Source: Propionibacteriaceae bacterium
GTDB lineage: Bacteria > Actinomycetota > Actinomycetes > Propionibacteriales > Propionibacteriaceae
Direction: 5' to 3'
Length of the DNA stretch: 64,000 nt
Assembly (NCBI GenBank): GCA_009780915.1
Contig: WQZD01000009.1
Span: forward strand, 22,732-86,731
Below the pieces are notes generated by a model. It searched no databases, was not told the origin of the DNA, and saw only the letters and a list, made by a program, of their open reading frames with translations. Below, one piece after another: positions 39,812 through 50,925 of the stretch. Position 1 is the first letter of the stretch, and each line of letters begins with the position of its first letter. The position numbers and the translations under genes are program-made.

Positions 39812-40401
39812 AGGGTCCGGTCGTCGGAAATCAGGTCGTCATCCGCGTACGCCTGACGACGATTCCGACAGCGATGACGAGCGCGGGCGTCCTCAGCCCG
39901 CTGAGCTTTGATGGCGTCACGCAGTGTCGACGCGCTCGTTTGATAGATGTCGGCGTCCGTGAGAGTGCGTGTGGTCGTGCCGTACGCTTCTCGGGTGGCT
40001 TGTCTGACAGTATCCCCGACAAGGACGAAGACGCCATTTCGTCCGTCATTGACATATCGACCGCCGGTCGGCAACTGCTGCATCATGTCCCCGTTCCACC
40101 AATCGTCTCCTGCCATGCACACCAAGGTCCCCTCACTATTGTGACCGACAGTCAGCGTCCCCACGACGACACCGTCAGCCAGAACGGGAGCACTCCAGGA
40201 GAAAGGGGCGGCCAACTGTGACGCCGATGGCCTCCCACTGTCGAGGAAGAGGTCGCCAACCTGGTAGACAGGGACGATGGGTCCCAGGTGTGCGCCAGAG
40301 GGAAACGAGAGATTTCCGTCGTCGGCATGGGAGATGGATGTCCCACTCGTGACGGCCACGAGAGCAAGTAACGCCGAGATGAGTACTCTTGCTGTTCTCA
40401 T
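39808..40401 (-). CDS. Secreted protein of unknown function
   Basis: 197 aa with a clear Sec signal peptide (MRTARVLISALLALVAVTSG, cleavage likely after SHA near residue 26). The mature part has a beta-rich central segment with two Trp (GDDWWNGDMM) and a charged helical C-terminus (TLRDAIKAQRAEDARARHRC). No domain recognised. Its stop overlaps the convergent aminotransferase stop by 4 nt. Confidence 0.65.
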   Translation of the reverse strand: MRTARVLISALLALVAVTSGTSISHADDGNLSFPSGAHLGPIVPVYQVGDLFLDSGRPSASQLAAPFSWSAPVLADGVVVGTLTVGHNSEGTLVCMAGDDWWNGDMMQQLPTGGRYVNDGRNGVFVLVGDTVRQATREAYGTTTRTLTDADIYQTSASTLRDAIKAQRAEDARARHRCRNRRQAYADDDLISDDRTL

Positions 40402-40916
40402 TCCGCACCCTCACAATCTGGAACGTCAGACAATAACTCGTTTACGCGTCACCCGTACCCATGGCCCACCGGGCGGAACCAAGCATCTGTCCAACGGGCC
40501 CATCTGCCGAGATGCTGGTTCAGGCTGCTGTGCCAGCACCTGAACTCGCGCCCAGACCTGGTTTCCTGGGGTACCCAGGATGCACCGAACCAACTTCTCA
40601 GCATCCTTTCCTCAAGGGTAGGATCCGTTTCCATGCATGTCAATAGCCGTGTCTCGTTCTCTTTGGAGTGGCCCATGGCATACAGACAAGTGCCCAGACA
40701 CATCCGACTCAGCCAGGCTATGCCGCCCACACACGGAACTGGCCCTGGAAAGAGGGAGAGGATCCAGGGCCAGCACCTTGAGCTTTGACAGAAAGAGAAA
40801 CATTCCCCAGACGACCACCTCCTCACGACGATCTTTCGATATTCAGGGTCGTCGCCTGGATCACAGACATCTCTAAGAATCGCCAGATGTCGGAATCCTG
40901 AGAGGATCGGGAGCGG
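40402..40916. other. Gene-poor region, no supported gene
   Basis: 515 bp with lower GC and irregular codon pattern. Open frames of up to 125 codons exist on the minus strand (40449-40826), but they are Cys/Trp-rich and lack a ribosome site, so I do not call them. A 10-bp inverted repeat (40739-40748 with 40764-40773, 15-nt loop) and a small hairpin CCTGGG-GTA-CCCAGG near 40567 could end transcripts arriving from the operon at 40917-47314. Confidence 0.5.
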
Positions 40917-41384
40917 TCACGCCTCGTTTTCGACGTAGTCGGGGTACTGGGTGTCCATCCACGACAGGGCTGACACGATCGTGTCGATGGCGTACTTGAT
41001 GTGCAGGTCGAGTTGCTCGTCGGTGAGGCCGAAGCTGTAATCCATCGAGAAATCGGCGAGGACGGCGAGGACTCCCTCACGCTCGCGCACGCTCAGCATG
41101 GGCCACAGGTGGTCGGAGTTCCACTCGTTGACGTGCAGGACGGCCTGGGTGAACTCCGACGCCGGCACTCCCCTGTTCCACACCGCGTGAGCGAAGAGGA
41201 TCTCCTGGCTCTTGCCACGGAAGGAGAAGACGAACCAATAGCCGTCCCACCAGCCGCCGATGTCCCCCTCTTCGGAGACTTCGAAATGCCAGTTATGGGA
41301 ATCCAGGCACGCCGTCACACGGCTCGTGGTCAGGGGCGCGAGATCGGAGCTGGCCCCGGCCTCGGGCTTGGTGAAGTAGCCCAT
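40917..41384 (-). CDS. YbjN-domain protein, last gene of the HSP90 operon
   Basis: 155 aa from the ATG at 41384, overlapping the stop of the TPR-like gene (ATGA). SRVTACLDSHNWHFEVSEEG and WWDGYWFVFSFRGKSQEILF match the YbjN fold (type III secretion chaperone-like). YbjN domains are found in sensory or chaperone-like contexts with unclear function. Longer upstream frame is antisense-like shadow of the neighbouring gene. The coupling to an HSP90-type ATPase suggests it is a co-chaperone or client adaptor (inference). Confidence 0.83.
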   Translation of the reverse strand: MGYFTKPEAGASSDLAPLTTSRVTACLDSHNWHFEVSEEGDIGGWWDGYWFVFSFRGKSQEILFAHAVWNRGVPASEFTQAVLHVNEWNSDHLWPMLSVREREGVLAVLADFSMDYSFGLTDEQLDLHIKYAIDTIVSALSWMDTQYPDYVENEA

Positions 41385-43330
41385 CAGTCCTCCTTGTCCT
41401 TCCATGAGGCGAGAATCGCGTCGGCCTTGTCCTGGCGTCCGGATCCCGAGAGGAAACTCGCGTAGTCTTTGGCGACCAGGGCGTGGAATCGGCGATTCCG
41501 CTGTCCGGTGGATTTGAACCCTTGCAGCGCCATCGCGAAGTTCGCGTCCGCGCTGGGGCGCAGCAAGCGGGCGGCCACGTTCCCGGCCAGCCACCACGAG
41601 TGGGCCGCCTCTTCCGTACGCCCCAAGGTGGCGAACCGCGACGCCGACTCCTCGGCCATCGCGAGCGCGGACTCGTTGTCCTCGGCGTCCCCCCAGGTCG
41701 CCATGACCCGTGCGACCGCGTCCCGCAACTCGGCCCGGGCCAACAGGTAGCGCCGCAACAGGGGCGCTCCGATCATCGACGACTGGATCAACGCGGGCAT
41801 GAGCTCTTCGATCTTCTCCGTGTCTGTGGGACGGGCCGGGGTCGGGTAGGTCTCCAGGGCCAAGTGCAGGAAGGTACGGTAATCCTGCTGCCTCACCTGC
41901 GGCGCCCACGCGACGAACAGGGGGGAGATCTCCTCCAGGCTCACACCCGACGCCTTCAACAGGGCGAGCGCTTCCAGATAGTCGTGCGTCGCGGCGGTGT
42001 GGTTGCCCGTCTCCTGGCAGTTGCGCGCCGCCTCCGCCCAGCACCACCCCGCCTGGGCGAGCCAGCCCAAGGCTCGCGCCTCGTCAGCGGCCTGGCGGAA
42101 CAATGCGGCCGCCAGATCGTGGGAACCTGTGTCGAAAGCCTCCTCGGCCTGCGCCAGGACCTCGGAGACCTGGGGAGTCCCGTCCTCGCCCGGCTGCCCG
42201 AGAGGGGTCGGGACGGGACGAGAGGCCTGTTGGGCCGCCGAGATCAGAAGGGGACGCGAGGTGGGTCGTGCCGCCATGGCCGCGTCGAGGCGTCCAGCCT
42301 GCACGGGCGACCCGTGACGGGAGTCGAACGCCTGCGTCAGCGCCACCACAGAGTCCTTCGTCTGCTCGACGACCTGGGTGAGAGTCGGATTGCCGGTCAG
42401 GACGGTCGGCTCGTCGCCGTGCCCTTGGGCGACCAAGGCGACCAACCCGGCGAGGAGATGGCGTTGCGCGTCGAGGCACACGTACGGGGTGGCGGTGGTC
42501 AGATCCTTGGTGATCTTGGCCAGGAGTTCGACCGACCGCGCCATGTCGCCTCCCCGCGCCAGCACCTCGAACAGCCGGGAGTACGCGACGAGGACGCTCA
42601 TGGAGGTCGCCGCCTTGATCTCCGCCAGCGCCCTGGGAAGGATCTTCTCCACCTCGTCGAGGCGGTCCTGCTCGGTGTAGCACCACGCGAGGACGGCCAG
42701 GATCGACGCGGGCTCGCGCGAGCAGGTCAACTCCGCGGACAGGGCGGCCTCCAGGATGGCGACGGCCCCTTCGATGTCGCCGATCTCCAACAGGTAGTCG
42801 GCATGATGCTCTTGGTGGCAGGCGGGGCAGGAGTCCTCGTCGTCCAACGGCATGGTCAGCCACGTGGTGAAGGTCTTCTCCAGGTCCTTCCCCCGCCGCA
42901 GCAACTCCCACTCCAAACGGCAGCACCACACCCGCTCCATACCCCGGTTGGCCAGGTTGAAGCGACGCTCCATGTCGTCGAGGGTACGTTCGACCCGGTC
43001 CACCGCCACGGTGGGATTGCGGCACAGATCGGTGACGATCCATCCGAACTCCCAGAAGAGGATGTTCTGGTCCCCGAGGTCGAAATGCTCCGGGTGGGTG
43101 TCCCACCACCTCAAGAGCTTGATGAAGGGCAGGACCGCTTTGTCGGACTCCCCCACCCAGGTGAGGGCCTCGACCTGGGATTCCAGGGCGTACGCGCGCA
43201 CTTCGTCGGGGCCTTCGGCCTCGATCAGGCGCACTTGGCGCGCCGCGGCTTCGGCTCGGGAACGGCCGAAGGGCATCGAGCGCACCCGCCCGATGGCGAT
43301 GGTGGCCTCAGGAACCGACCGACCCATCAT
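41384..43330 (-). CDS. TPR-like helical-repeat protein coupled to HSP90
   Basis: 648 aa, almost entirely alpha-helical with repeated helix pairs of TPR type (for example LLEIGDIEGAVAILEAALSA, AQAEEAFDTGSHDLAAALF, AEAARNCQETGNHTAATHDY). A CPACHQEHH cluster near residue 178 could bind zinc. No enzymatic domain or signal peptide. The ATG at 43330 has GGAGGGAGG just upstream and overlaps the HSP90 gene by 23 nt. A repeat protein made with an HSP90 suggests a dedicated cochaperone or scaffold. Confidence 0.8.
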   Translation of the reverse strand: MMGRSVPEATIAIGRVRSMPFGRSRAEAAARQVRLIEAEGPDEVRAYALESQVEALTWVGESDKAVLPFIKLLRWWDTHPEHFDLGDQNILFWEFGWIVTDLCRNPTVAVDRVERTLDDMERRFNLANRGMERVWCCRLEWELLRRGKDLEKTFTTWLTMPLDDEDSCPACHQEHHADYLLEIGDIEGAVAILEAALSAELTCSREPASILAVLAWCYTEQDRLDEVEKILPRALAEIKAATSMSVLVAYSRLFEVLARGGDMARSVELLAKITKDLTTATPYVCLDAQRHLLAGLVALVAQGHGDEPTVLTGNPTLTQVVEQTKDSVVALTQAFDSRHGSPVQAGRLDAAMAARPTSRPLLISAAQQASRPVPTPLGQPGEDGTPQVSEVLAQAEEAFDTGSHDLAAALFRQAADEARALGWLAQAGWCWAEAARNCQETGNHTAATHDYLEALALLKASGVSLEEISPLFVAWAPQVRQQDYRTFLHLALETYPTPARPTDTEKIEELMPALIQSSMIGAPLLRRYLLARAELRDAVARVMATWGDAEDNESALAMAEESASRFATLGRTEEAAHSWWLAGNVAARLLRPSADANFAMALQGFKSTGQRNRRFHALVAKDYASFLSGSGRQDKADAILASWKDKED

Positions 43331-45272
43331 TGCCTCCCTCCAAGGGCAGCGCCCATTTCAAGAAGGTCTCCAGGGAGTCGTTCATCATCTCCGCCTCACG
43401 GGAGTGCAGCGGTTCGCCGGACAGGAGCACAGCCGACACGTACATCGACTGCAGCCCGGCCTTGAAGAACGCCGTGTTGGGGTCGAGCGACAGCCAGCGC
43501 CGCACCGTGGGGTTGGTGTCGTTGAAGATGATCTGGCGGGACCTCTCCGTGGAGTCGCGCAACTCCTCCAGCATGTCGTTCCACACGTCCTCTTCGTCGA
43601 TCATGTCCGGGTCGATCCGCGAGGGCGGTTCGGCGCCCAGGTCGTCCAGGATCATAGCCGGCAGCCCTTCAGGGTCGAAGCATCGCACCACGGGCTGGAT
43701 GTCCAGGGGTTCGAGGATCTCGGAGGCGGCCACCACCTGGGAGTAGATCTCCAACTCGCGGATGGGCTCGACCTCGTTGAGGACCTGGGTGATGTCGAAG
43801 GTCGACAGGGCGCGCACGTTCCACTGCGGACGGGAGGCGAGCTTGATCATCAGGTCGGTGTCGTAGACGTACCCGGCGTTGACCAACAGGATCCCCTGCG
43901 CCCGGGCGACCGCGCCCACCCGACGGTACTCTTCCAGGGACTCGGTGTAGATGACCTCGCCCTGCTTCTCCGTGACCTCGCGCAGGGTGTGGATCCCCTC
44001 GGTCGTCTCGAACGGCAGGACTTCGGCGGCCAAGTCGAGGACCACGTCATCGGTGAGGGACAAGGAGCGCAGCGCCAGGTGGTGGATATGGACGAACTCC
44101 TTCGCCAAGGGCGACTGTGCGCTGAGGGTGTCCACCACCCATCCACGCAGTTGCTCGGCCAGGGACTCCTGGGTGGCGAGCAGAGCGTCGTCACTGTACA
44201 ACTGTTCACGCGACGCCGTGGGGGCCAGGCCCGTGGCGTTGATGGCGCATCGCACGAAGAAGGCCCAGTCGGGGACCAGACCCGCCACGCGGTTGCCGAG
44301 CAGCATCTGCTTGAGATAGACCCGGTGGTAGCCTCCCGACCCCGGCGGAACGGCGTCGGGGATGACGAAGGCCACGCCCGTCAGACCCGTGACCGGCACC
44401 TGCAGATCGATGACGGTCATGGGAGTGAACCCCATGGTCTTCTCGCAGAAACGAGCGAGCCCTTCGCGGCGCGCCAGGTCGTGGGGATAGGCCTTCTCCC
44501 AGGGAAGTTGCTCCTCCGAGACCCGCCGCCACGCATGGGTGGTCGATGGGTTCGCGACCGGCTGCGTGTGAGGAGGGTCCATGGTGGTGGCGCCGTTCAG
44601 CGAGACGACATGGGTGGACGCCGCGTCGACGAGGCTGGCGACCTGGTCGTGGGGCTCCTCGGTCTTGAGAGGGACCTCGATCAGGATCTCGACGGGCAAC
44701 AGGGAGCCGAACTCGGTGGCCAGGGAGACCACCGTGTCGATGCCGAGCCAGTGCTCCATCCCGCGTCGTGGCAGGATGCGCACCACGGACCCCACCGGGT
44801 CCTCGGGCGAGCGTGGCAGCTCGCACATGTCATAGTGCCCATCGTCGTGTCCGGTCCATTTCACCGCTGGGGCGTCCAGGTCCCGTGCCGAGCGGGAGAT
44901 GAGCTCGATCGTGTCGGCCACCATGAAGCCCGAGAGCAAGCCGATGCCGAACTGGCCAAGGAACTCTTCCCGGCCCACCCCGAGGTCGAGATCGCGCTTG
45001 GACGAGCGCCCCACCGTGGCCAACAATTCTCGGGCCTCCTCGGTGGTCAGCCCGATGCCCGTGTCGCACACCTCGAGTCCCGTGCCTTGCCATGTCCGGA
45101 TACGGATGGCGCCCTGGGAGTCTGGATCGACAGTACGACGCGCCGTGATCGCGTCCACCCCATTCTGCAGCAGTTCGCGCAAATAGACGTTGGGACCGGA
45201 GTAAAGATGGCGTGCCAGCAGATCGACGATCCCACGCAGATCCACTTGGAATGCCGAACCCGTTTCTTGCAT
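43308..45272 (-). CDS. HSP90-family (HtpG-like) ATPase, divergent
   Basis: 654 aa. The GHKL ATP-binding domain is intact: YLRELLQNGVDA with catalytic Glu33 and Asn37, VCDTGIG with Asp70, and the lid GQFGIGLLSGFMVAD (106-120). The middle and C-terminal regions are hard to align with E. coli HtpG by eye and the protein lacks a conventional C-terminal end, so it belongs to the diverged 'HSP90 family protein' group of actinobacteria. The ATG at 45272 shares its A with the stop of the NadE-like gene (TGATG), showing coupling upstream; it overlaps the TPR gene downstream. Confidence 0.9.
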   Translation of the reverse strand: MQETGSAFQVDLRGIVDLLARHLYSGPNVYLRELLQNGVDAITARRTVDPDSQGAIRIRTWQGTGLEVCDTGIGLTTEEARELLATVGRSSKRDLDLGVGREEFLGQFGIGLLSGFMVADTIELISRSARDLDAPAVKWTGHDDGHYDMCELPRSPEDPVGSVVRILPRRGMEHWLGIDTVVSLATEFGSLLPVEILIEVPLKTEEPHDQVASLVDAASTHVVSLNGATTMDPPHTQPVANPSTTHAWRRVSEEQLPWEKAYPHDLARREGLARFCEKTMGFTPMTVIDLQVPVTGLTGVAFVIPDAVPPGSGGYHRVYLKQMLLGNRVAGLVPDWAFFVRCAINATGLAPTASREQLYSDDALLATQESLAEQLRGWVVDTLSAQSPLAKEFVHIHHLALRSLSLTDDVVLDLAAEVLPFETTEGIHTLREVTEKQGEVIYTESLEEYRRVGAVARAQGILLVNAGYVYDTDLMIKLASRPQWNVRALSTFDITQVLNEVEPIRELEIYSQVVAASEILEPLDIQPVVRCFDPEGLPAMILDDLGAEPPSRIDPDMIDEEDVWNDMLEELRDSTERSRQIIFNDTNPTVRRWLSLDPNTAFFKAGLQSMYVSAVLLSGEPLHSREAEMMNDSLETFLKWALPLEGGNDGSVGS

Positions 45273-47314
45273 CACATGTCCTCACTCGGCACGTTGTCCC
45301 CTAGTTCCTTCAGCCACGTCGTGGCGTGTGCGTCAGATGGCATCTTCCAGTCTCCCCTCGGACTGAGAGTCCCGCCGTCATGGACGCGAGGCCCATCGGG
45401 AAGTGTCGATCGTTTGAATTGGCTCGAGAAGAATCGCGTCAAGAACGCCTCAAGCCAACCTCGTATTGTACCCAATCCATAGCTTACCCTTGGATCATCT
45501 CCGCGTCGCCACATCACTGCTTGCGAACTGGGACCACGCCAGGCATGCCAGGCCAAAAATGCTATCCGACTAGGCTTTTCTCCAAACCTAAAAATATGAT
45601 AGAGAAAAAAGTCGTGGAGCGCGTACGGGCCGATGATCGACTCGGTGGACTGCAGAGTCTTCCCGTCGGCGGGAGGGACGAGTTCGGGGGAGATCTCCTG
45701 GTCCACGATGGTCTCCAGGACGGTGGTGACGTCGTCCGAGAACAGGGCCTGCGAGGCGACCCAGCGGACGAGGTGTTGGATCAGCGTCTTGGGCACACCG
45801 GCGTTGACGCCGTAGTGCGCCATGTGGTCGCCGACGCCGAACGTGCACCAGCCCAGAGCCAGCTCCGACAGGTCGCCGGTGCCGACCACCAGCCCGTGGC
45901 GCTGATTCGCCACGCGGAAGAGGAAGTCGGTGCGTACCCCCGCCTGGACGTTCTCGAAGGTGACGTCGTAGACGGGCTCTCCACTGGCGAAGGGGTGGCC
46001 CAGGTCCTGGAGCATCTGCGTGGCCATAGGCCTGATGTCATGGACCTCCGCAGTCGCGCCGACGGCGTCCATCAGCGCCTCGGCGGATGTCCTCGTCCCC
46101 TCGGACGTGGCGAACCCGGGCAGGGTGAACGCCAAGATGTCCGAGCGGGGACGCCCCAGGAGGTCCATGGCCTTCGCGCACACGAGCAGGGCGTGGGTGG
46201 AATCCAGTCCCCCCGACACTCCGATCACCGGGTTCGGGTTCCCCGTGGCTTCCAGCCGCCGTGCCAGGGCTTGTACTTGGATCGTGAACGCCTCATGGCA
46301 GTCCCGAGCCAGCCTGTCCGGGTCGGAGGGGACGAAGGGGAAGCGGTCCACCTCTCGACGCAGGCCGAGGTCTGACGAGGGCGGGTCGAGGCGGAATCCT
46401 GTCGACGCGAAGGGGGCTGACGCCTGGGCGAGCGGGTCGGCGTCCACACCGCCGCGTCGCCGTCGCGCGGCGGTGATCCGGCGCAGGTCGACGTCCACCA
46501 TGGTGCCCGAGGCGGCAGTCGGGAACCGCTCGGAGGTCCCCAGGAGGTCCCCACACTCGTACACGAAGGTCTGTCCGTCCCACCACTGGTCGGTCGAGGA
46601 CTCCCCCGGCCCGCTCGACGTGAAGACGTGGGCCGCGTGGCACCGGGCTGACGCCGAGCGGATCGCCCCCGCACGCTCGTCCGCCGTGCCGATGGCTGTC
46701 GGGGACGCGCTGATGGTCACGCACACGGTCGCGCCCGCCATCGCGGCGCGGGTGGACGGCGCGATGGGCGCCCATGCGTCGTCGCCGATCTCGACGTGGA
46801 TCCGCAGTCCTTCGACATCCTCGGCGTGGAAGATCTGCGCGGCGCCCAGGGGAGCTTCCCAGGGGCCCACGCGCACCGGATGCGGCGCTTCGGGGGCGGC
46901 AGGAGAGAACCACCTGTTCAGGAAAGACTGTCGATGGCCCAGGAGGTAGCTGGTGGGCACGATCCCCAGGATCCGCCCACGATGGACGACCACCGCACAG
47001 TTGTACAGACGGTCGGCGTCACGGACGGGAGCGCCCACGATGATCACCGGGCGCAGATCGCGGGACGCCTCCACGATGGACCCCACAGCCGCGTCGGAGG
47101 CGTCCAACAACACGTCCTGGAGGAAGAGGTCACCACAGGAGCAGCCGGTGACGCTCAGTTCCGGGTACGCGACCACCGCCACACCCGTGTCCTCCAGAGC
47201 GCGAAGGTCCTCGATGATGGCCTGGGCGTTCTTGTCAGGGCGTGCGAGATGGACGGGCACCACTCGCGCGGCCACACGTGCGAATCCCTGGGCGTACACA
47301 TTGGCGAAATCCAT
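45272..47314 (-). CDS. NadE-like glutamine-dependent NAD+ synthetase with degenerate glutaminase site
   Basis: 680 aa from the ATG at 47314, collinear with the M. tuberculosis-type NadE. N-terminal nitrilase/glutaminase domain (1-~300), C-terminal synthetase (from ~330) with intact P-loop SGGLDST (367-373), [15 protein letters not shown] and [12 protein letters not shown]. In the glutaminase, Glu52 is kept, but the catalytic Lys position is Thr121 (VPTSYLLG) and the nucleophile Cys is Gly177 (VEIGDDAW instead of EICED). It probably uses free ammonia or has another role. Stop overlaps the HSP90 start by one base. A local AT-rich patch covers 45430-45615. Confidence 0.88.
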   Translation of the reverse strand: MDFANVYAQGFARVAARVVPVHLARPDKNAQAIIEDLRALEDTGVAVVAYPELSVTGCSCGDLFLQDVLLDASDAAVGSIVEASRDLRPVIIVGAPVRDADRLYNCAVVVHRGRILGIVPTSYLLGHRQSFLNRWFSPAAPEAPHPVRVGPWEAPLGAAQIFHAEDVEGLRIHVEIGDDAWAPIAPSTRAAMAGATVCVTISASPTAIGTADERAGAIRSASARCHAAHVFTSSGPGESSTDQWWDGQTFVYECGDLLGTSERFPTAASGTMVDVDLRRITAARRRRGGVDADPLAQASAPFASTGFRLDPPSSDLGLRREVDRFPFVPSDPDRLARDCHEAFTIQVQALARRLEATGNPNPVIGVSGGLDSTHALLVCAKAMDLLGRPRSDILAFTLPGFATSEGTRTSAEALMDAVGATAEVHDIRPMATQMLQDLGHPFASGEPVYDVTFENVQAGVRTDFLFRVANQRHGLVVGTGDLSELALGWCTFGVGDHMAHYGVNAGVPKTLIQHLVRWVASQALFSDDVTTVLETIVDQEISPELVPPADGKTLQSTESIIGPYALHDFFLYHIFRFGEKPSRIAFLAWHAWRGPSSQAVMWRRGDDPRVSYGLGTIRGWLEAFLTRFFSSQFKRSTLPDGPRVHDGGTLSPRGDWKMPSDAHATTWLKELGDNVPSEDM

Positions 47315-47387
47315 ACTGCCCAGTCTGCCATGCCCTAGCGGGCTCTCGTCGATGGTCCGTGGCGCGCGCCAGGTCACCACCGGCGTC

Positions 47388-48185
47388 TCACGCGTCGGGC
47401 TGCCCGTCGTGGTCGTCCAGGGACTCCATGAGATCCCCGTAGATGTCGTACATGCACTCGTCCTCAAGGTCCACCGACAAGGCGCTCACGACCGCGTCTC
47501 GCGGGGTGAAGGCGGCGAAGGCCGCCATCAGCGCCTGCGTGACCAGGTCTTTCGCCTGCGCCTCGTCATCGACGAAGACGGCGATATGGCCGCTGATGGC
47601 GGAACGGGACTCGTCCGAGGAGTCGAACATGACGACTTCCGCCTCCACGTCGGCCTCCTCCAGGAAGGTCTCGGCCGCATCCGTCAGCGCGTCCAGCCAC
47701 TCGTCCAGATCGAGCCCGTCAGCGCGGTGCGTGTCGATGCCGTCGAGCGGGAGGTCGACCACCATGTGGAGGGAGTCGTCGTCGTCGGCGCTGGGATAGC
47801 CGGCCCAGGCCAAGGCCTCGGCCGCGATGGGAGACAGCGCGCCAGCCCAGTCCGCGAGCGCGTGGAGCCTCTTCTTGGGGTTGTCCTTGTGCTTGTCCTT
47901 GACCGGGACCAGCGCCAGCGGGACCTCCCCGCGCACCAGCCACACGGTTTCGGTGGGCGTGTCCAGGGCCATGGCGAACAGCATGGGATGGTCGTCTTCG
48001 TCCTCGATGACGAGACGGCGCACGTCGACGAAGGGCGGTGCCATGATGGGCTCGACTGCGCCGTGGTGGTCGTGGTCGGCCAGCGAAGCTTCGACGCCCA
48101 TGGCCATGGCCAGGGCCTCTCGCAGTTCGGGTTCGACAGCTTCGATCGTGAAGGCGCCAGCGACGATGGCATCCGAGTTGGTCAT
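47388..48185 (-). CDS. Acidic protein of unknown function upstream of the NadE-like gene
   Basis: 265 aa from the ATG at 48185 (AAAGGG upstream). Very acidic (long Asp/Glu runs such as SADDDDS and the C-terminal DHDGQPDA), with a single alpha/beta-looking body; no signal peptide, membrane span or recognised motif. An open frame continues upstream but without a better start. It precedes the NadE-like gene by 73 nt on the same strand and may be the first gene of that operon. Confidence 0.68.
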   Translation of the reverse strand: MTNSDAIVAGAFTIEAVEPELREALAMAMGVEASLADHDHHGAVEPIMAPPFVDVRRLVIEDEDDHPMLFAMALDTPTETVWLVRGEVPLALVPVKDKHKDNPKKRLHALADWAGALSPIAAEALAWAGYPSADDDDSLHMVVDLPLDGIDTHRADGLDLDEWLDALTDAAETFLEEADVEAEVVMFDSSDESRSAISGHIAVFVDDEAQAKDLVTQALMAAFAAFTPRDAVVSALSVDLEDECMYDIYGDLMESLDDHDGQPDA

Positions 48186-48325
48186 TGTGTGCCCTTTCCA
48201 GATGGCGTGAGTTCCTCCCAGGAGATCATCCTGTGGGAATGGAACAGTCAGCTTATCAGTGATAGCTTGTTCGAGCATAACTGTGCGCACACGCCCGCCG
48301 AAGGGTCGCTTTCGTGCCCGCCCGT

Positions 48326-48715
48326 TTACTGTGGTGGCGCGGACTGCCCGTTCGCCTGTGCGATGGACTGTGGCGTGCCGCCCTCTGATTCGGCGCCGAT
48401 GGGATGGATGACCACCGCCGTGCCATAGGCGCACACCTCGGAGAAGGACTGGCCGATGTCGCCGGTGTCGAAACGCATCCCCACCACGGCGTTGCCGCCG
48501 CGCTGGACGCACTGCTCCCACATGCGCTGCATGACCTGGTTGCGGGAGTCGTACACGAGGTTGGTGTATTCGGTGATCTCTCCCCCGCCGATGGCCTTGA
48601 ACCCTGCGAGCAGATTGGCGCCGATGTTGGCGCTGCGCACGGTCAGCCCCATGACTTCCCCGAGGACGGCGTCGACCTTGTACCCGGGGATCTCAAACGT
48701 TGTGACAATCAACAT
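48326..48715 (-). CDS. YbjQ/UPF0145 family protein
   Basis: 129 aa. LIVTTFEIPGYKVDAVLGEV, then RSANIGANLLAGFKAIGGGE and GGNAVVGMRFDTG form the YbjQ (DUF74, 'heavy-metal-binding domain') signature; these pentameric proteins have no firmly known role. The last ~20 residues are Gln/Gly/Ser-rich. It lies about 76 nt from the first CIRCE element and is divergent from groES. Confidence 0.88.
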   Translation of the reverse strand: MLIVTTFEIPGYKVDAVLGEVMGLTVRSANIGANLLAGFKAIGGGEITEYTNLVYDSRNQVMQRMWEQCVQRGGNAVVGMRFDTGDIGQSFSEVCAYGTAVVIHPIGAESEGGTPQSIAQANGQSAPPQ

Positions 48716-48790
48716 GAGAAAAAGAATAGCGCGAAAAACCTGTGTACGGCGGACAGGTCGGAGATCCGGTCCATGGCACGCCGTGGACTC

Positions 48791-48817
48791 CTAGCACTCG
48801 GCTTGTAGGAGTGCTAA
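48791..48817. promoter_or_regulatory. CIRCE element 1 (HrcA operator) upstream of groES
   Basis: CTAGCACTC, nine bases, GAGTGCTAA: one mismatch to the CIRCE consensus TTAGCACTC-N9-GAGTGCTAA. HrcA represses groESL from such sites in many bacteria, including actinobacteria. Confidence 0.93.
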
Positions 48818-48837
48818 GCGAAGGTGTAGATTCGTCA

Positions 48838-48864
48838 TTAGCACTCTCCCCATGAGTGTGCTAA
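48838..48864. promoter_or_regulatory. CIRCE element 2 (HrcA operator) upstream of groES
   Basis: TTAGCACTC, nine bases, GTGTGCTAA: one mismatch in the right arm. Centre-to-centre distance from element 1 is 47 bp, and it ends 83 bp before the groES start. Two operators imply tight heat-shock control by HrcA. Confidence 0.92.
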
Positions 48865-48947
48865 CCCGGTGGCCCCGCGACGACATCGGGAGTACAGACG
48901 AACCACAGTGGCCCTCCCGGCCACACGGACATGAAAGGGGTCTTGAC

Positions 48948-49244
48948 GTGGCAACCACGATCAAGCCGCTCGAGGACAGGGTCCTCGTTCAGCCATTGGA
49001 GGCCGAGCAGACAACAGCTTCTGGCCTGGTTATTCCTGACACCGCTAAAGACAAGCCGCAGGAAGGCAAGGTCGTCGCAACCGGCCCCGGCCGCCTGGAC
49101 GACGACGGCAAGCGCATCCCCATGGACATCGCCGACGGCGACATCGTCATCTTCTCGAAGTACGGCGGCACCGAGGTCAAGTACGACGGCCAGGAGTACC
49201 TGCTGCTCAACGCTCGCGACATCCTCGCCAAAGTCTCACGATAA
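48948..49244 (+). CDS. groES: Co-chaperonin GroES
   Basis: 98 aa from a GTG at 48948 (AAAGGGG seven bases upstream). [39 protein letters not shown] with the mobile loop, and [14 protein letters not shown] are canonical. groEL follows after 13 nt. Regulated by the two CIRCE sites upstream. Confidence 0.98.
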   Translation: MATTIKPLEDRVLVQPLEAEQTTASGLVIPDTAKDKPQEGKVVATGPGRLDDDGKRIPMDIADGDIVIFSKYGGTEVKYDGQEYLLLNARDILAKVSR

Positions 49245-49251
49245 GGACTGA

Positions 49252-50850
<1,599 letters not shown>

Positions 50851-50871
50851 GTCGAGTCATTCGCAACGAAT

Positions 50872-50904
50872 CGAGGGGCCAGCACGGACAGTGCTGGCCC
50901 CTCG
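50872..50904 (+). terminator. Intrinsic terminator after groEL
   Basis: Perfect 14-bp GC-rich inverted repeat (50872-50885 and 50891-50904) with a 5-nt loop GGACA, 22 nt after the groEL stop. No T-run follows. It also faces the convergent DUF4143 ATPase gene and may act in both directions. Confidence 0.75.
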
Positions 50905-50925
50905 GTCATGCTCGGATGCGGGAGA

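Noticed and set aside
40449..40826. 125-codon minus-strand frame in the gene-poor region
   Set aside because: Unusual Cys/Trp-rich composition, no ribosome site, no similarity recognised.
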